Source: Euryarchaeota archaeon UBA53
GTDB taxonomy: Archaea; Thermoplasmatota; Poseidoniia; Poseidoniales; Poseidoniaceae
Length of the DNA stretch: 28,600 nt
Direction: 5' to 3'
Assembly: GCA_002507425.1 (NCBI GenBank)
Contig: DAZU01000010.1
Span: forward strand, 1 to 28,600
The notes beneath the pieces were generated by a model, which was not told the origin of the DNA, did no database searches, and worked only from the letters and a program-made list of their open reading frames with translations. Within the stretch, counting starts at the first letter, position 1. Every line of letters starts with the position of its first letter. The position numbers and the translations under genes were made by a program. Positions 7,569 to 16,938 of the stretch are shown piece by piece.

Positions 7569-8501
7569 TTATCTAAGCCAAATAGGGAGACCACCCTCAC
7601 TATTTTTCAAAGACCATGCAAGCAAAGCCGGATCAACATCCAATGGATGTGTTTGGGGCCAGGACGGCATAACGGTTACGCTAGCAACACCAACTAAGTC
7701 AGCATCGACGTCGCCATCTTTTACAGCATCCACGTCTATCTTGGCTGCACCTAATTTGAATGTAGATTTGTCGTTGGCGAATGTAATTGCGTTTCTATAC
7801 CAACGCATCCCAAGACGAGTTGAAGCAAAATCTCCTTTCCAGTCTCTTGGAACATTGATGTTTAGAAATATTTCACCGGAAGCAAAAGCACTTACCAGTG
7901 CCTTTTTTGCATCCTTTCTCCACAGATGTTTTGACTCATCCGGCCATGCTGAGAGATGGGGAGCATTAACATCTACGTGAGGACGATTTACGTTTTCGGG
8001 AGTTTCAGGTAGAATTTTCAACGCAGCCTCAACCAACTGGACTGTTGCGTCAATTGAAACATCCATGCCCTTTGGATCGAAAGAAGACCATGAGGATGCA
8101 ATTGCAGGCATACCATACATCCCAGCTTCCCTTGCAGCAGCCATTGTCCCACTGTGGTATGCATCTTGGGATAAGTTAGGACCAAGGTTTACGCCACTTA
8201 CAACTAACTTTGGTATCACGCCTGGGGTTAATCTCTCAAGCCCACCATCCAATGCAGCAATAACGCAATCGCAAGGCGAACCAGCTATAGAAAACTGGAA
8301 CACATTTTCCCTAATATCTTCACGCCTCTCAACTTCTAAACCCTTTCCCAAAGTGAGTTTCATGCTTACAGCTGAGTTGTTCTCTTTTGGAGCGAAAACC
8401 ACGCATCCATGTCCTTTGTTATGTAATGCCGTAACAAGTTTTTGCAAACTATCTGCATCAATTCCATCATCATTTGTCAGAAGTATCCAACTCAATCTCA
8501 T
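7569..8501 (-). CDS. surE: 5'/3'-nucleotidase SurE
   Basis: Metal-dependent phosphatase acting on nucleoside monophosphates (known for the family). About 310 residues, slightly longer than the usual 250-270. Motifs: the N-terminal LLTNDDG aspartate pair, NNSAVSMKLTL with the metal-binding serine, GSPCDCV, SGVNLGPN with the metal-binding asparagine, and SGTMAAAREAG. The ATG at 8501 is preceded by AGGTGGTG, an excellent ribosome-binding site, so it is preferred over the two in-frame GTGs that form part of that site. It overlaps the end of the EamA gene by about 32 bp, implying coupled translation. Last gene of the aIF5A-OPT-EamA-surE run. Confidence 0.92.
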   Translation of the reverse strand: MRLSWILLTNDDGIDADSLQKLVTALHNKGHGCVVFAPKENNSAVSMKLTLGKGLEVERREDIRENVFQFSIAGSPCDCVIAALDGGLERLTPGVIPKLVVSGVNLGPNLSQDAYHSGTMAAAREAGMYGMPAIASSWSSFDPKGMDVSIDATVQLVEAALKILPETPENVNRPHVDVNAPHLSAWPDESKHLWRKDAKKALVSAFASGEIFLNINVPRDWKGDFASTRLGMRWYRNAITFANDKSTFKLGAAKIDVDAVKDGDVDADLVGVASVTVMPSWPQTHPLDVDPALLAWSLKNSEGGLPIWLR

Positions 8502-9393
8502 CACCACCTTTTATCACAAGCATTATCCCAGTTATCAGAATAAAACCACCGAACCAAGTCCATTTTCCTGGGATTGATTCATCAAAGAGAAACCATCCAA
8601 TGAAAGTGCCTATTATTGGTTCTAATGTCACAGCAAATGATATTGTCAGTGGGGGAAGCCACCTTAAACAGGCGTTTAGTCCTGTGTGTCCTACTATACC
8701 TGCAAGAAAGGCTAGAATGACAAACCATCCCAATAAATCTGATTTAACCCAACCAGTAGGAGAAGTATTCTCTCCCAAAACTATTGACATTGGTATTAAC
8801 AAAACTGCACCAATTAATGTAACTGGTAATGCATAAACAAATACTGGCATCCAACTTCTTAGTATTCTTCCAGCTACAATATATCCTACAACTGTGACTG
8901 CACCAGCAAAGGCGAGAAGGTCTCCAAATAGAGTAACCTCCCCGCTATTTTTTGCATCAAGAAGCGTAATGACAGCACCAGTTAGACCGACTAATGCTCC
9001 GCTTGTCTCTAATATATGTGGTCTCCGAACTAGAATGGCTGTTCCGATTACAATGATGATCGGGTGGCTTGTGACAAATAGTAGCGAATGGGCAATCGAA
9101 GTTTTGTCTAGAGATGTTGTCCAAGCACCAAAGTGCGCAGAAAGCGCTGCGCCTGAACCAAGAATGATGTAAATTGTAGGTTTTTCCAACAATCTTCTCT
9201 TAGATATATCATCCATCTGCCGGTATTGGAAAATTGCCAACGGGGCTAACATCAATACAGTGATTTGCAATCTCCAAGAGGCCCGCATGAGTGGTGGAAT
9301 CTCGTCAAGATGAGATAATATTGCACCAGCTGATGATACACCAAGAACTGAAACAATGAGAAGACCCCACACAAGTGGTGGAGCTTTGGACAT
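8470..9393 (-). CDS. EamA/DMT-family membrane transporter
   Basis: About 307 residues with roughly ten evenly spaced hydrophobic helices in two halves, the architecture of the drug/metabolite transporter superfamily. The repeat ends are recognisable: ASWRLQITVLMLAPLA in the first half and LPPLTISFAVTLEPIIGTFI, typical EamA wording, in the second. Substrate cannot be told; relatives export amino acids or metabolites or take up nucleobase-like compounds. ATG 9393 lies 4 bp past the OPT stop with GAGG at the right distance, preferred over TTG 9408. The C-terminus ends in acidic residues. Confidence 0.88.
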   Translation of the reverse strand: MSKAPPLVWGLLIVSVLGVSSAGAILSHLDEIPPLMRASWRLQITVLMLAPLAIFQYRQMDDISKRRLLEKPTIYIILGSGAALSAHFGAWTTSLDKTSIAHSLLFVTSHPIIIVIGTAILVRRPHILETSGALVGLTGAVITLLDAKNSGEVTLFGDLLAFAGAVTVVGYIVAGRILRSWMPVFVYALPVTLIGAVLLIPMSIVLGENTSPTGWVKSDLLGWFVILAFLAGIVGHTGLNACLRWLPPLTISFAVTLEPIIGTFIGWFLFDESIPGKWTWFGGFILITGIMLVIKGGDEIELDTSDK

Positions 9394-9397
9394 TGAA

Positions 9398-11764
9398 TCA
9401 AGCCTCAATTAGTTCTGCATCTTTAGGGCCTGAGCCACCTATCACTCCCGCTCTTCTAAACAAGTAGAAGATAAGATAACCAATCAGGACATTTAACATT
9501 ACAAATCCGGCGAGCCTGACGAAGTGCCATGTTAAACTTGAGCCGAATTCTGGGGACATCAAGGAATCAATAAACGATAGTATACTGCTCTCTGTTCCAA
9601 AGAATGCTTCACCAGTGAGTAAACCAGCAGCAACCATGAAAGTCCCAAGTAGAATTAGTGCCCGCTGCTTCTCTGCAACAACTGTCCCTTCCTCTTCTTT
9701 GATGGCATCAATTTTTGGTTGTAATTTCTTTTCTTCCCATTTATCTCTAGCAACTCCACCAATAAGCATCGGAAGGGTGTGAGGAACATCCAAATACATA
9801 CCAAGTCCGAAAGAAGTTCCCATTCCTGTTGCCCACTCAACGAAGACTCCCAATAGGAAACCGAGGCCCAAGAGATATAGGTCCCCTTGTCCTTCTGCGA
9901 ATATCACAGAGAATGTGGCGAATGCGTTTGCCTGAGGGGCGATCAAGTCAATTCTCCCCTGAGCCAGTTCATTTGCAAGGAAGATTGCAACCCCTGCTCC
10001 GATTACTGCTCCTGGAACAACACCCATTATGTTACCCTTTGAGATGTGATATGGCCTGTTACCAATATACAGGCTGTTTTTGTAATCGCCAATCACCGTG
10101 CCTGACATTGAGATAGCAGAACCAAATACAGTAGTTCCAACCAACCCTAACAAAACCGCTTCTTGAGTGGTTAATCCCAGAGGATCAGTGAAGTTCAAAA
10201 ACACTGCAAATAGCATTAATAGGACTATAAATGATGTGCCTGATACAGGCTCGATTCCCGTTTCACCCATAACTCTTACAGCAATCGCTCCTAACAGGAA
10301 TGTTGTTGAAAGTAGGACAATGGAAAATACAATGCTAGCTAGGAATGGAAAATTACCGAGTTTGAATATTATAATCATCGCACCAAAAGTTAGAAGCATA
10401 AAGATTGGAATATGCGCTAGCGGCCATTCATACCAACCTTTCCCTTCCATGTATTCTTGACCACTCTCACCCTTGAACGCTCTTCCTATATCACCGAAAA
10501 TGTTGGCAAATGTTTTCCACATTTTTAGCAGACCAAATATGCCACCACCAACAATCGCCCCAATAGCAATGAACCTTACCGCTTTTGAGAATGCGAACAT
10601 TTGAACTGCTCCAGTAGAGTAAGGATTGACCTCTGGATTCATGGAATGCAAGGCTGCTGGCAATTCTTGAAGAGGTATCGTCGCCCCAATCTGACCTTCG
10701 TAAACTGGCATGTTAAATGCCACTGCAAGCGGAATTAAGAATAGCCATCCAACGATTGTTCCCAAATTTACCAGGAAAGCAACCCGTGTTTTCATAAACC
10801 AACCAATAGCAAACATCGAGGGAGTCAATGCAACCCCCACGTATGTATACATGAACGGGTTGAGGATTGTATCCGGATTATAGTGTGCCGGCCCTTTCGC
10901 AACGCCATCTATAACTTCTCCAGGTTGGTGAATTTTTGCACTAGAGTAAAAAGATGCTAGACCAAAGGTATCTCCTGTAAACATCTCTGCAACAAATGTT
11001 GTAATCGATTGGCGTTTGCCATCAAGCCAGATAACAGGATATTCAATAATAAACAATGCAATCATTGTTAGCCCTGTCCATAATCCAATTGTTTTCAAAG
11101 AGTCACGAGCATGCTCAACAGCACCCGTGCTAACATCACTTGCAATGTCAAGCATTTTGAGCGTCGCTTCAAAACCAGGTAGTGGAAGTGGATCTTCGAC
11201 TAACCACACCCGCCGGAATATAATGAAATACATCACTCCCAAAAATCCTGCAAACATTGAAGCTACAATTCCAACGAACGCTAAACGCATAGTTTCACCA
11301 GCACCAAGAAGAATCAATGGGTCACCTGATAACCAATATTCTTCTTTTGCTGCTAGAAGGAAAATTGCTGGGAAAGTGAATATAAAACCGGTAGATGCGT
11401 GAGTAGCACCTGTTGTAGCAGATGTAGCAATATTGACCTCCGAGGGTGACCATTTTAGTGCCATCCCCAAAACGTATGCAATATACCATGCGGCAGAAAT
11501 AGCGAGACCTAATTTCAATCCGATGTATGCAGTTACTCCTGAGAAAACTGCTCCAATACCTATTCCCACCATTACTTTACCAGTATCCCAGTGCGATACT
11601 TCGAACGCTTCTTCAAGGTTCTTCTCTTCCAGATATTGTTCTAATACTCCAGTGTTGAGATTGTTATACATCTCGTCATCTAACCATGTAAGAGTGCCCT
11701 TCTCAATAGCCTTGAGCCCTTCTGGGGTAACAGGCTGGCGGTAAGCTGACTTTTTGACACCCAT
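9398..11764 (-). CDS. OPT-family oligopeptide transporter
   Basis: 788 residues and about 15-16 membrane spans. The oligopeptide transporter superfamily moves small peptides or metal-peptide chelates with protons. Recognisable segments are IGLKLGLAISAAWYIAYVLG in the first spans, GATHASTGFIFTFPAIFLLA, GETGIEPVSGTSFIVLL, GTVIGDYKNSLYIGNRPYH, and the C-terminal GFLLGVFVEWATGMGTSFGL with a GGVARDKW loop. It belongs to the prokaryotic branch (TIGR00733-like by memory). ATG 11764 is preceded by GAGGTG. It sits 20 bp after aIF5A and 4 bp before the EamA gene. Peptide import would suit a protein-degrading marine heterotroph (inference). Confidence 0.92.
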   Translation of the reverse strand: MGVKKSAYRQPVTPEGLKAIEKGTLTWLDDEMYNNLNTGVLEQYLEEKNLEEAFEVSHWDTGKVMVGIGIGAVFSGVTAYIGLKLGLAISAAWYIAYVLGMALKWSPSEVNIATSATTGATHASTGFIFTFPAIFLLAAKEEYWLSGDPLILLGAGETMRLAFVGIVASMFAGFLGVMYFIIFRRVWLVEDPLPLPGFEATLKMLDIASDVSTGAVEHARDSLKTIGLWTGLTMIALFIIEYPVIWLDGKRQSITTFVAEMFTGDTFGLASFYSSAKIHQPGEVIDGVAKGPAHYNPDTILNPFMYTYVGVALTPSMFAIGWFMKTRVAFLVNLGTIVGWLFLIPLAVAFNMPVYEGQIGATIPLQELPAALHSMNPEVNPYSTGAVQMFAFSKAVRFIAIGAIVGGGIFGLLKMWKTFANIFGDIGRAFKGESGQEYMEGKGWYEWPLAHIPIFMLLTFGAMIIIFKLGNFPFLASIVFSIVLLSTTFLLGAIAVRVMGETGIEPVSGTSFIVLLMLFAVFLNFTDPLGLTTQEAVLLGLVGTTVFGSAISMSGTVIGDYKNSLYIGNRPYHISKGNIMGVVPGAVIGAGVAIFLANELAQGRIDLIAPQANAFATFSVIFAEGQGDLYLLGLGFLLGVFVEWATGMGTSFGLGMYLDVPHTLPMLIGGVARDKWEEKKLQPKIDAIKEEEGTVVAEKQRALILLGTFMVAAGLLTGEAFFGTESSILSFIDSLMSPEFGSSLTWHFVRLAGFVMLNVLIGYLIFYLFRRAGVIGGSGPKDAELIEA

Positions 11765-11784
11765 TTTAGCACCTCAATTGGAGC

Positions 11785-12171
11785 TCAATGGTCCCGAATA
11801 ATTTTGTAAAGACCGAGTGCTTCCATCCACATTATTTCTTTACCAGCATCAATTTCAAGTCCTTCTTCTAAAGGAAGAATCATCATTGAGTGGTCCCGCA
11901 TATTCATCGCGTGGACCTCAGAACCCTCTATGTGTGTAACCATTGCCGTTCCTTTTTCTATGAGTGGTACGTTTATTGTATCTGTTACACTGCCGACATG
12001 GGAGATTTTTTGATTGGTGAAAATGTCAATCAGTTCCAACCTAGCTTTTGCAGAACCGTGTTTACCTGGTTTTGATTTTGAAATCGAATTAATTTTGTAT
12101 GCTTTGTCATCAACACAACAATATCTTCCGACTTTTAGTGTTCTAATTTCCACACGGGTTGTTCCAGGCAT
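11785..12171 (-). CDS. eif5A: Translation factor aIF5A
   Basis: Archaeal homologue of eIF5A/EF-P, which helps the ribosome through difficult peptide bonds such as polyproline. 128 residues, full length. The N-terminal SH3-like domain holds the modification loop SKPGKHGSAKA, with Lys37 as the predicted hypusine site; the C-terminal OB domain follows (residues about 70-128). ATG 12171 has a GAGGGAG ribosome-binding site. Deoxyhypusine synthase is not in the window. It heads the aIF5A-OPT-EamA-surE run. Its substrate class is present nearby: the long gene at the right edge of the window encodes a proline-rich repeat. Confidence 0.95.
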   Translation of the reverse strand: MPGTTRVEIRTLKVGRYCCVDDKAYKINSISKSKPGKHGSAKARLELIDIFTNQKISHVGSVTDTINVPLIEKGTAMVTHIEGSEVHAMNMRDHSMMILPLEEGLEIDAGKEIMWMEALGLYKIIRDH

Positions 12172-12187
12172 TAGTCTCCCTCAAACG

Positions 12188-12207
12188 TAGGCCACAGTTG
12201 TGGCTTA
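12188..12207. promoter_or_regulatory. 20-bp inverted repeat just upstream of aIF5A
   Basis: TAGGCCACA, two bases, then TGTGGCTTA: nine positions can pair in RNA, eight of them by Watson-Crick rules and one G-T. It lies 17 bp upstream of the aIF5A ATG in a 65-bp gap. A TTTTATGG stretch near 12220-12228 on the minus strand could be the TATA box, which would put the start site on the centre of the dyad. It could be an operator, a 5' hairpin, or a hairpin at the end of the SDR transcript. Confidence 0.35.
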
Positions 12208-12236
12208 TGACGATTCCCATAAAATCGATGATTTCT

Positions 12237-12977
12237 CTAGAGATTGCGTATATCCAACCTTTGTCCATTTTCACCAAATTTCCCAATGCAAATTGGTATC
12301 AAACTTTCTGCTACACTATCCGCATCACTCAAATCTCCGTTGTTTTTGAATCCAATGAAATTTTGTAAACTCGGGAAGGATTCAGAATTAGCATTCCTGA
12401 TGTCGCTTTGCATACCTGTGTCGACAATTCCCGGCGCTACCGATACTGCTGAAATATTATGCTTAGGGCCTTCCTCTGACATGCACATTGTCCACATGTC
12501 CAAACCCGCTTTTGACACGCAATATGAACTCCAACCATGCAGTGCTCGCTTAGATGCTCCACTCGAAATCGTAGTGATGCGGGTAGGGTATTTACCGCCT
12601 ATAATCGATTGTAGGTTACTCGTTAGAGACTGAACCCCACAAAGATTAACCCTGATAGAACGGTTCCATTCGGTTATATTAGACTCAAATATACCTTTTA
12701 TTGGGTGAATTGTTCCTGCGTTATGTATAATCCCATCTATATGTTGATAATTTCTCAGAATTTCATTACACGCTTTGTCTATTTCATCTACACTTCCCAT
12801 ATCACAGTTAACAACTGTTGAGTTATTGTTGTAATCTGTCATTAGATCTTCAAGAGTTCTCAAGTTTTCGCTTTCTCTTGCTAAACCGATTACAATAAAA
12901 CCCATTTTCAACATTTTTTCTGAAATAGCTCTGCCAATCCCTTTCGAGGCCCCGGTGACTAAGAATGTCTTTGCCAT
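12237..12977 (-). CDS. Short-chain dehydrogenase/reductase
   Basis: About 246 residues, classical SDR. NAD(P)-binding TGASKGIG near the N-terminus, a CDMG acid motif, HNAG at the fourth strand, and the catalytic serine in ISSGASKR plus Y-C-V-S-K. The PG motif is VAPGIVDTGM. The first basic/acidic residue after the second strand (GLARESENL) hints at NADP preference. Substrate cannot be assigned. ATG 12977 gives the glycine motif at the usual distance from the N-terminus; an in-frame TTG at 13022 would overlap the upstream gene. It follows the large surface-protein gene by 32 bp, same strand. Confidence 0.88.
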   Translation of the reverse strand: MAKTFLVTGASKGIGRAISEKMLKMGFIVIGLARESENLRTLEDLMTDYNNNSTVVNCDMGSVDEIDKACNEILRNYQHIDGIIHNAGTIHPIKGIFESNITEWNRSIRVNLCGVQSLTSNLQSIIGGKYPTRITTISSGASKRALHGWSSYCVSKAGLDMWTMCMSEEGPKHNISAVSVAPGIVDTGMQSDIRNANSESFPSLQNFIGFKNNGDLSDADSVAESLIPICIGKFGENGQRLDIRNL

Positions 12978-13009
12978 GTTGAAAGGCAAAATGAGGCAAC
13001 AATTTGTGT

Positions 13010-16000
13010 TTACTCTTTCCAAATTCTGAAACCGTCATCATCGGAATACCAATGTCTACCATCGTTATCAAGATACCAATTAACCCCGTCTTCATCGTTT
13101 GGTAACCACTCACCCGCCGGTAAATCCTCCCAATTTGCAACAAAATCAGTATTATTGACGGATTCAGACTCCTTCAAAACTTCCTCCGCTTGATTCACGA
13201 GATTTTCGGTCTCACTATTTACACTAGACCTAGGCCTAGGTTTTGATTGGCGATTCTTTGGCTTCTTCCTAAGAATTACCGCTATTGCTCCAAATAATAT
13301 GAAAATTATACCTGTTGCTGCTATGCCTAAAATCAGAATCAAATTTGATTCTTCCTCTTCTGAAGTCGTTTCAGTGGACTCTTGCGAATCATCACCATCG
13401 ACTAGTTCTTCCAAACAACCTTGGAATTGTGAATATAAAAATCCAGAATATTGGTTCGGGCATCGGTCTGGTTCTGTTGCTCCAATAAAGAAGATTCCCA
13501 ATTGTCTAGTTTCATTCCAATCAGGGTTGTCCCAATTATCTCCAAAACCATCGCCGTCTGTATCATTCCATTGAGTATTATCACCATCGTTAAAATCGTG
13601 CGAAGATGACCAACCGTCACCGTCCAAATCTACACATCCAACCAAATCATACACTGAATTACCATTCTGGAATGGACAATCATCACCGTTTGCTCCATCT
13701 GAGTTGTCTCCAAAACCATCACCATCTGTATCCATTATTTGGTCGGGATTCTTGTCATCCCAATCATTATCAAGTGTTACAAGATCACCATCCTCATCAA
13801 TTTCTGAAGGTGCACAGCCTAGGAAGGGGTTGACTTCTGATGAACCTGCATCCAAAAATATCGTTGTGTTAACTCTTGAAGTCTGAGTTATCGGAGTATT
13901 CAAACACTGGTCGATATCATCGGTAAAAGAGTCGTAATCTGTATCTCTCTCTGACGGACCACAACCGTTACTATCGACAAGGGAGATCTCAGTTGGAGAT
14001 GTTTCAGGACACCAATCGTATGAACCAAGCGTTGCATCATCTCCAACCCCGTCCCCATCTAAATCCCTGTACTGTTCAGGATTTAGTGGTAAATCGTCTA
14101 CTACATCGGCCCAACCGTCACCATCTGAATCAAGACAACCAAAAATCCCGTCCTGGAATGACATACCATACTCATCAATGCAATCATCACCTTCTAATCC
14201 GGTTTCATTATCTCCAAATCCGTCTAAATCCGTATCAGCCCATTGAGTCTGCTCGAATGGGAAGGCATCGATATTGTTACCGTAATTATCTAAATCAGAA
14301 TCCAGCCATTCTGTGGGATCCTGCGGAAATACATCACCTAAATCGGACCAGCCATCCCCGTCTGTATCCAAGCACCCAATAACATCCTCAGTTGAATTTC
14401 CGAATAAGTCAATACAATCGTCTGAGTTATCTCCAAATCCGTCCTCATCAGTATCATTCCATTCAGTTACATCATCTGGATGACTGTCATCAACATCTTG
14501 CCATCCATCGCCGTCAGAATCTGGACAGCCAATGCTACCCCACATTGAAGTACCAAATTCATCATCGCAGTCATCTTGGTCGTTGGTATAGCCATCGTTA
14601 TCATTGTCAAGTTGATTATCAGCACATCCAAAGTCATCGACCGATACTAACTGATCTGTATCTGGACAAAGGTCCTCGCCGTCCCATACTCCGTCTCCAT
14701 CTCCATCAGGTAACAGGTGAGACATATCTATGCCTAATCTAGCCCATGATTTGTATAGAGCGAAAGCATCTAAACTTGTGAAACCCATTTGCTCCCATTT
14801 TAACTGTGCGGTATCAGTTAGTAAATATTTGATGAAATTTATATTCCTAGATAGATGCTCTAAGGAAGTAGCAACTCTCATGTCTGTCTGAAGGGGCCAT
14901 TCTCCGCTTCGAGATGAGTTTAGAGATGGATTTATTGCAACTCCTCCTGCGTTAATCGCATCTGCTGCGCCGTGAGTGTAATTATCTACAATTGGAACGA
15001 TGTGAAGTTCGTTTGAATAATTCAGAGAATAAACTAGTTCTGTAAAACCAATAGAACCTTCCCCGGCTGAAGCATTCAGACCTTGGGTAATGTCAGACCG
15101 GAATTCTCCAACTATCGCCCTATATCTTTGTGCAGTGGATGTGTAAAGTGAATCAGTTTGAACACAATTTGCACATAATACCGTTTCTTCTAATATCGTG
15201 ATATCGGTTTTATTGCTCCATCGATGTGATAAAACAATTTCTGTATCTGGACATGAACTGTGCAAATCAATCCACTCAGGAATATTGTTACCATTGTCAT
15301 TTGGGACTACTGATGGCCACATTAGTCCAGGCATTTCTCCGTTTGCTGTTAGAGAGGACTTTGTCTGGCTAGAGGTTAGCCAACGCAGTTGTCCCATGGA
15401 CAACCCACCAATTGTTTGCAAACATGCTTCTGTTTCCCCTCCGGACTTTACCATTAGAGCGCCAGCTGCTCTACCATAGGGAATCTCTAGAATTGTTTCA
15501 TTAGAATTCTTGCAATCCCACAGCCCGTTTTCTTCATAATCAATATCTTTTGTTGCGTAAAGTGGACTAATACCATTTGTGTAAGAACTCATGTAGTGGT
15601 TTGATGCACAGATATCAAGAGTGGTTGACACTCTATCATACTCCCATGTTCTTGGAGTTAATTCGTTGCTAACAAAAGTTGAGCGCCATGGACCTTCCAT
15701 CAGGGAATTATAGTAATCACCATGAACTCTAAGAAAACCATCAGGAACTATGCTTACTGAAAGCCAGCCTCTTCTGTGTGAAACTGCTAGTCGTTCTCCA
15801 TCGGGACTCAAAGATATCGTGTCAACACCTCTATTGCCGTTATTATCACCAAATCCAGATATAGCTCCTAAGCTAGACCAGGAAGTTGTATCAAATGCTG
15901 TTATTCCATTAGATTCTGACCGGCTTGCTATTATCGCTGTGCCTCCACCATCTGAAACCTCTATTTCATAAATATCAGGAAATCCGGTTATGTTTATTGT

Positions 16001-16900
16001 GTTTGTAAGCGTAGGTCTTGCGGTTGTTATGTCATGAACCAAGATAACACCAGCATCTCCTCCAGATAACATAAACCTACCATCTGGACTAATTTCAAGA
16101 GCTCTCACATATTCTGTGTTGTTTTGATTTGTCCATGCCTTAGTCCAATTGCTTGTCCAATACCCGTGGACCTGAGCTAAAGTCGAAAATACAAGCATAC
16201 TATCGTCGGGTGTTGTATCAATTCCTCCAATCCAAGAAGATCCGAACCACTCAGGGAAACCGGTTAGGAATTGAATCAATGACCAGTTTGCAGTCTCAAA
16301 CACAAGTAGTCCTGAGCTGCCGTTATGAACGAATATATGATTCTGATCATTTGACCAGCCCACAGCCCAAATCCACCCTTGTAAACTACCGTTGCTGTTG
16401 TTTCTTAAATTGACAATCAAGTTTCCGGTTGTCGAGTCAATTACTACCGCCCCGTCTCCCTTACTAGTAACTGCTAACATAGTGCCATCTGGCGACAATT
16501 CTATGTCTCGAATATCACCAGTCATCGTATACAGATCGGTAATCCGATTTCCTAAAGAATCGAACACTACAACAGTATCTGTCTGACCTCCTCCATAGAA
16601 AACAGACCCATTAAGCGCCCATTCTAGAGATTCTGGTTCCCCTCCGACTGGGTCGTTATAATCGATGTTTTCTTGAACGGAATTTCCCCAATTATGCCTT
16701 TTCTCCTCTTCAAAGTCGGCCAATCCGTTTCCGTCCGAGTCTGGACATCCAAGTCCTAGTGCTGAGGTCGCATTGCCTGCTATGAATTGACAGACGTCGT
16801 CCACATCTTGAACACCATCACCATCTGAATCCGTTGCTTGGATTACGGGAAGAAAAATTATGGAGAACATCAAAACTGCTGCCGCAATTGCTCGTCTCAT
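13010..16900 (-). CDS. Giant surface protein: beta-propeller, thrombospondin-3 repeats, TM anchor
   Basis: About 1,296 residues. A signal peptide (RRAIAAAVLMFSIIFLPVIQA) leads into a short Ca-binding stretch (DSDGDGVQD). Residues about 80-410 hold repeats with LSPDG/VGWSNDQ-type turns, a WD40/YVTN-like beta-propeller. A middle region of about 300 residues has paired cysteines and is not recognised. From about 735 to 1150 come ten or more thrombospondin type-3 style repeats (D-x-D-x-D-G, with Cys pairs), which bind calcium. A single TM helix (about 1,187-1,210) is followed by a basic stop-transfer and a cytoplasmic tail with two W-Y-x-D-x-D-G-x-x-W units. ATG 16900 is chosen because it begins the signal peptide; TTG 16927 adds nine residues. 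Likely a cell-surface adhesin or polymer-binding protein (inference). Confidence 0.85.
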   Translation of the reverse strand: MRRAIAAAVLMFSIIFLPVIQATDSDGDGVQDVDDVCQFIAGNATSALGLGCPDSDGNGLADFEEEKRHNWGNSVQENIDYNDPVGGEPESLEWALNGSVFYGGGQTDTVVVFDSLGNRITDLYTMTGDIRDIELSPDGTMLAVTSKGDGAVVIDSTTGNLIVNLRNNSNGSLQGWIWAVGWSNDQNHIFVHNGSSGLLVFETANWSLIQFLTGFPEWFGSSWIGGIDTTPDDSMLVFSTLAQVHGYWTSNWTKAWTNQNNTEYVRALEISPDGRFMLSGGDAGVILVHDITTARPTLTNTINITGFPDIYEIEVSDGGGTAIIASRSESNGITAFDTTSWSSLGAISGFGDNNGNRGVDTISLSPDGERLAVSHRRGWLSVSIVPDGFLRVHGDYYNSLMEGPWRSTFVSNELTPRTWEYDRVSTTLDICASNHYMSSYTNGISPLYATKDIDYEENGLWDCKNSNETILEIPYGRAAGALMVKSGGETEACLQTIGGLSMGQLRWLTSSQTKSSLTANGEMPGLMWPSVVPNDNGNNIPEWIDLHSSCPDTEIVLSHRWSNKTDITILEETVLCANCVQTDSLYTSTAQRYRAIVGEFRSDITQGLNASAGEGSIGFTELVYSLNYSNELHIVPIVDNYTHGAADAINAGGVAINPSLNSSRSGEWPLQTDMRVATSLEHLSRNINFIKYLLTDTAQLKWEQMGFTSLDAFALYKSWARLGIDMSHLLPDGDGDGVWDGEDLCPDTDQLVSVDDFGCADNQLDNDNDGYTNDQDDCDDEFGTSMWGSIGCPDSDGDGWQDVDDSHPDDVTEWNDTDEDGFGDNSDDCIDLFGNSTEDVIGCLDTDGDGWSDLGDVFPQDPTEWLDSDLDNYGNNIDAFPFEQTQWADTDLDGFGDNETGLEGDDCIDEYGMSFQDGIFGCLDSDGDGWADVVDDLPLNPEQYRDLDGDGVGDDATLGSYDWCPETSPTEISLVDSNGCGPSERDTDYDSFTDDIDQCLNTPITQTSRVNTTIFLDAGSSEVNPFLGCAPSEIDEDGDLVTLDNDWDDKNPDQIMDTDGDGFGDNSDGANGDDCPFQNGNSVYDLVGCVDLDGDGWSSSHDFNDGDNTQWNDTDGDGFGDNWDNPDWNETRQLGIFFIGATEPDRCPNQYSGFLYSQFQGCLEELVDGDDSQESTETTSEEEESNLILILGIAATGIIFILFGAIAVILRKKPKNRQSKPRPRSSVNSETENLVNQAEEVLKESESVNNTDFVANWEDLPAGEWLPNDEDGVNWYLDNDGRHWYSDDDGFRIWKE

Positions 16901-16938
16901 GTTTTGGGATATTCTTTCCCATATCAAATGTTACTATT

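Noticed and set aside
13540..14720. Dense short similar DNA words inside the surface-protein gene that could look like a CRISPR or satellite array.
   Set aside because: They are codon-level echoes of thrombospondin type-3 protein repeats; unit lengths vary and there are no spacers.
13299..14742. Several long plus-strand ORFs rich in His, Asn, Gln and Ser opposite the surface-protein gene.
   Set aside because: Their composition is the antisense image of Asp/Gly-rich repeats; no start signals or family features.
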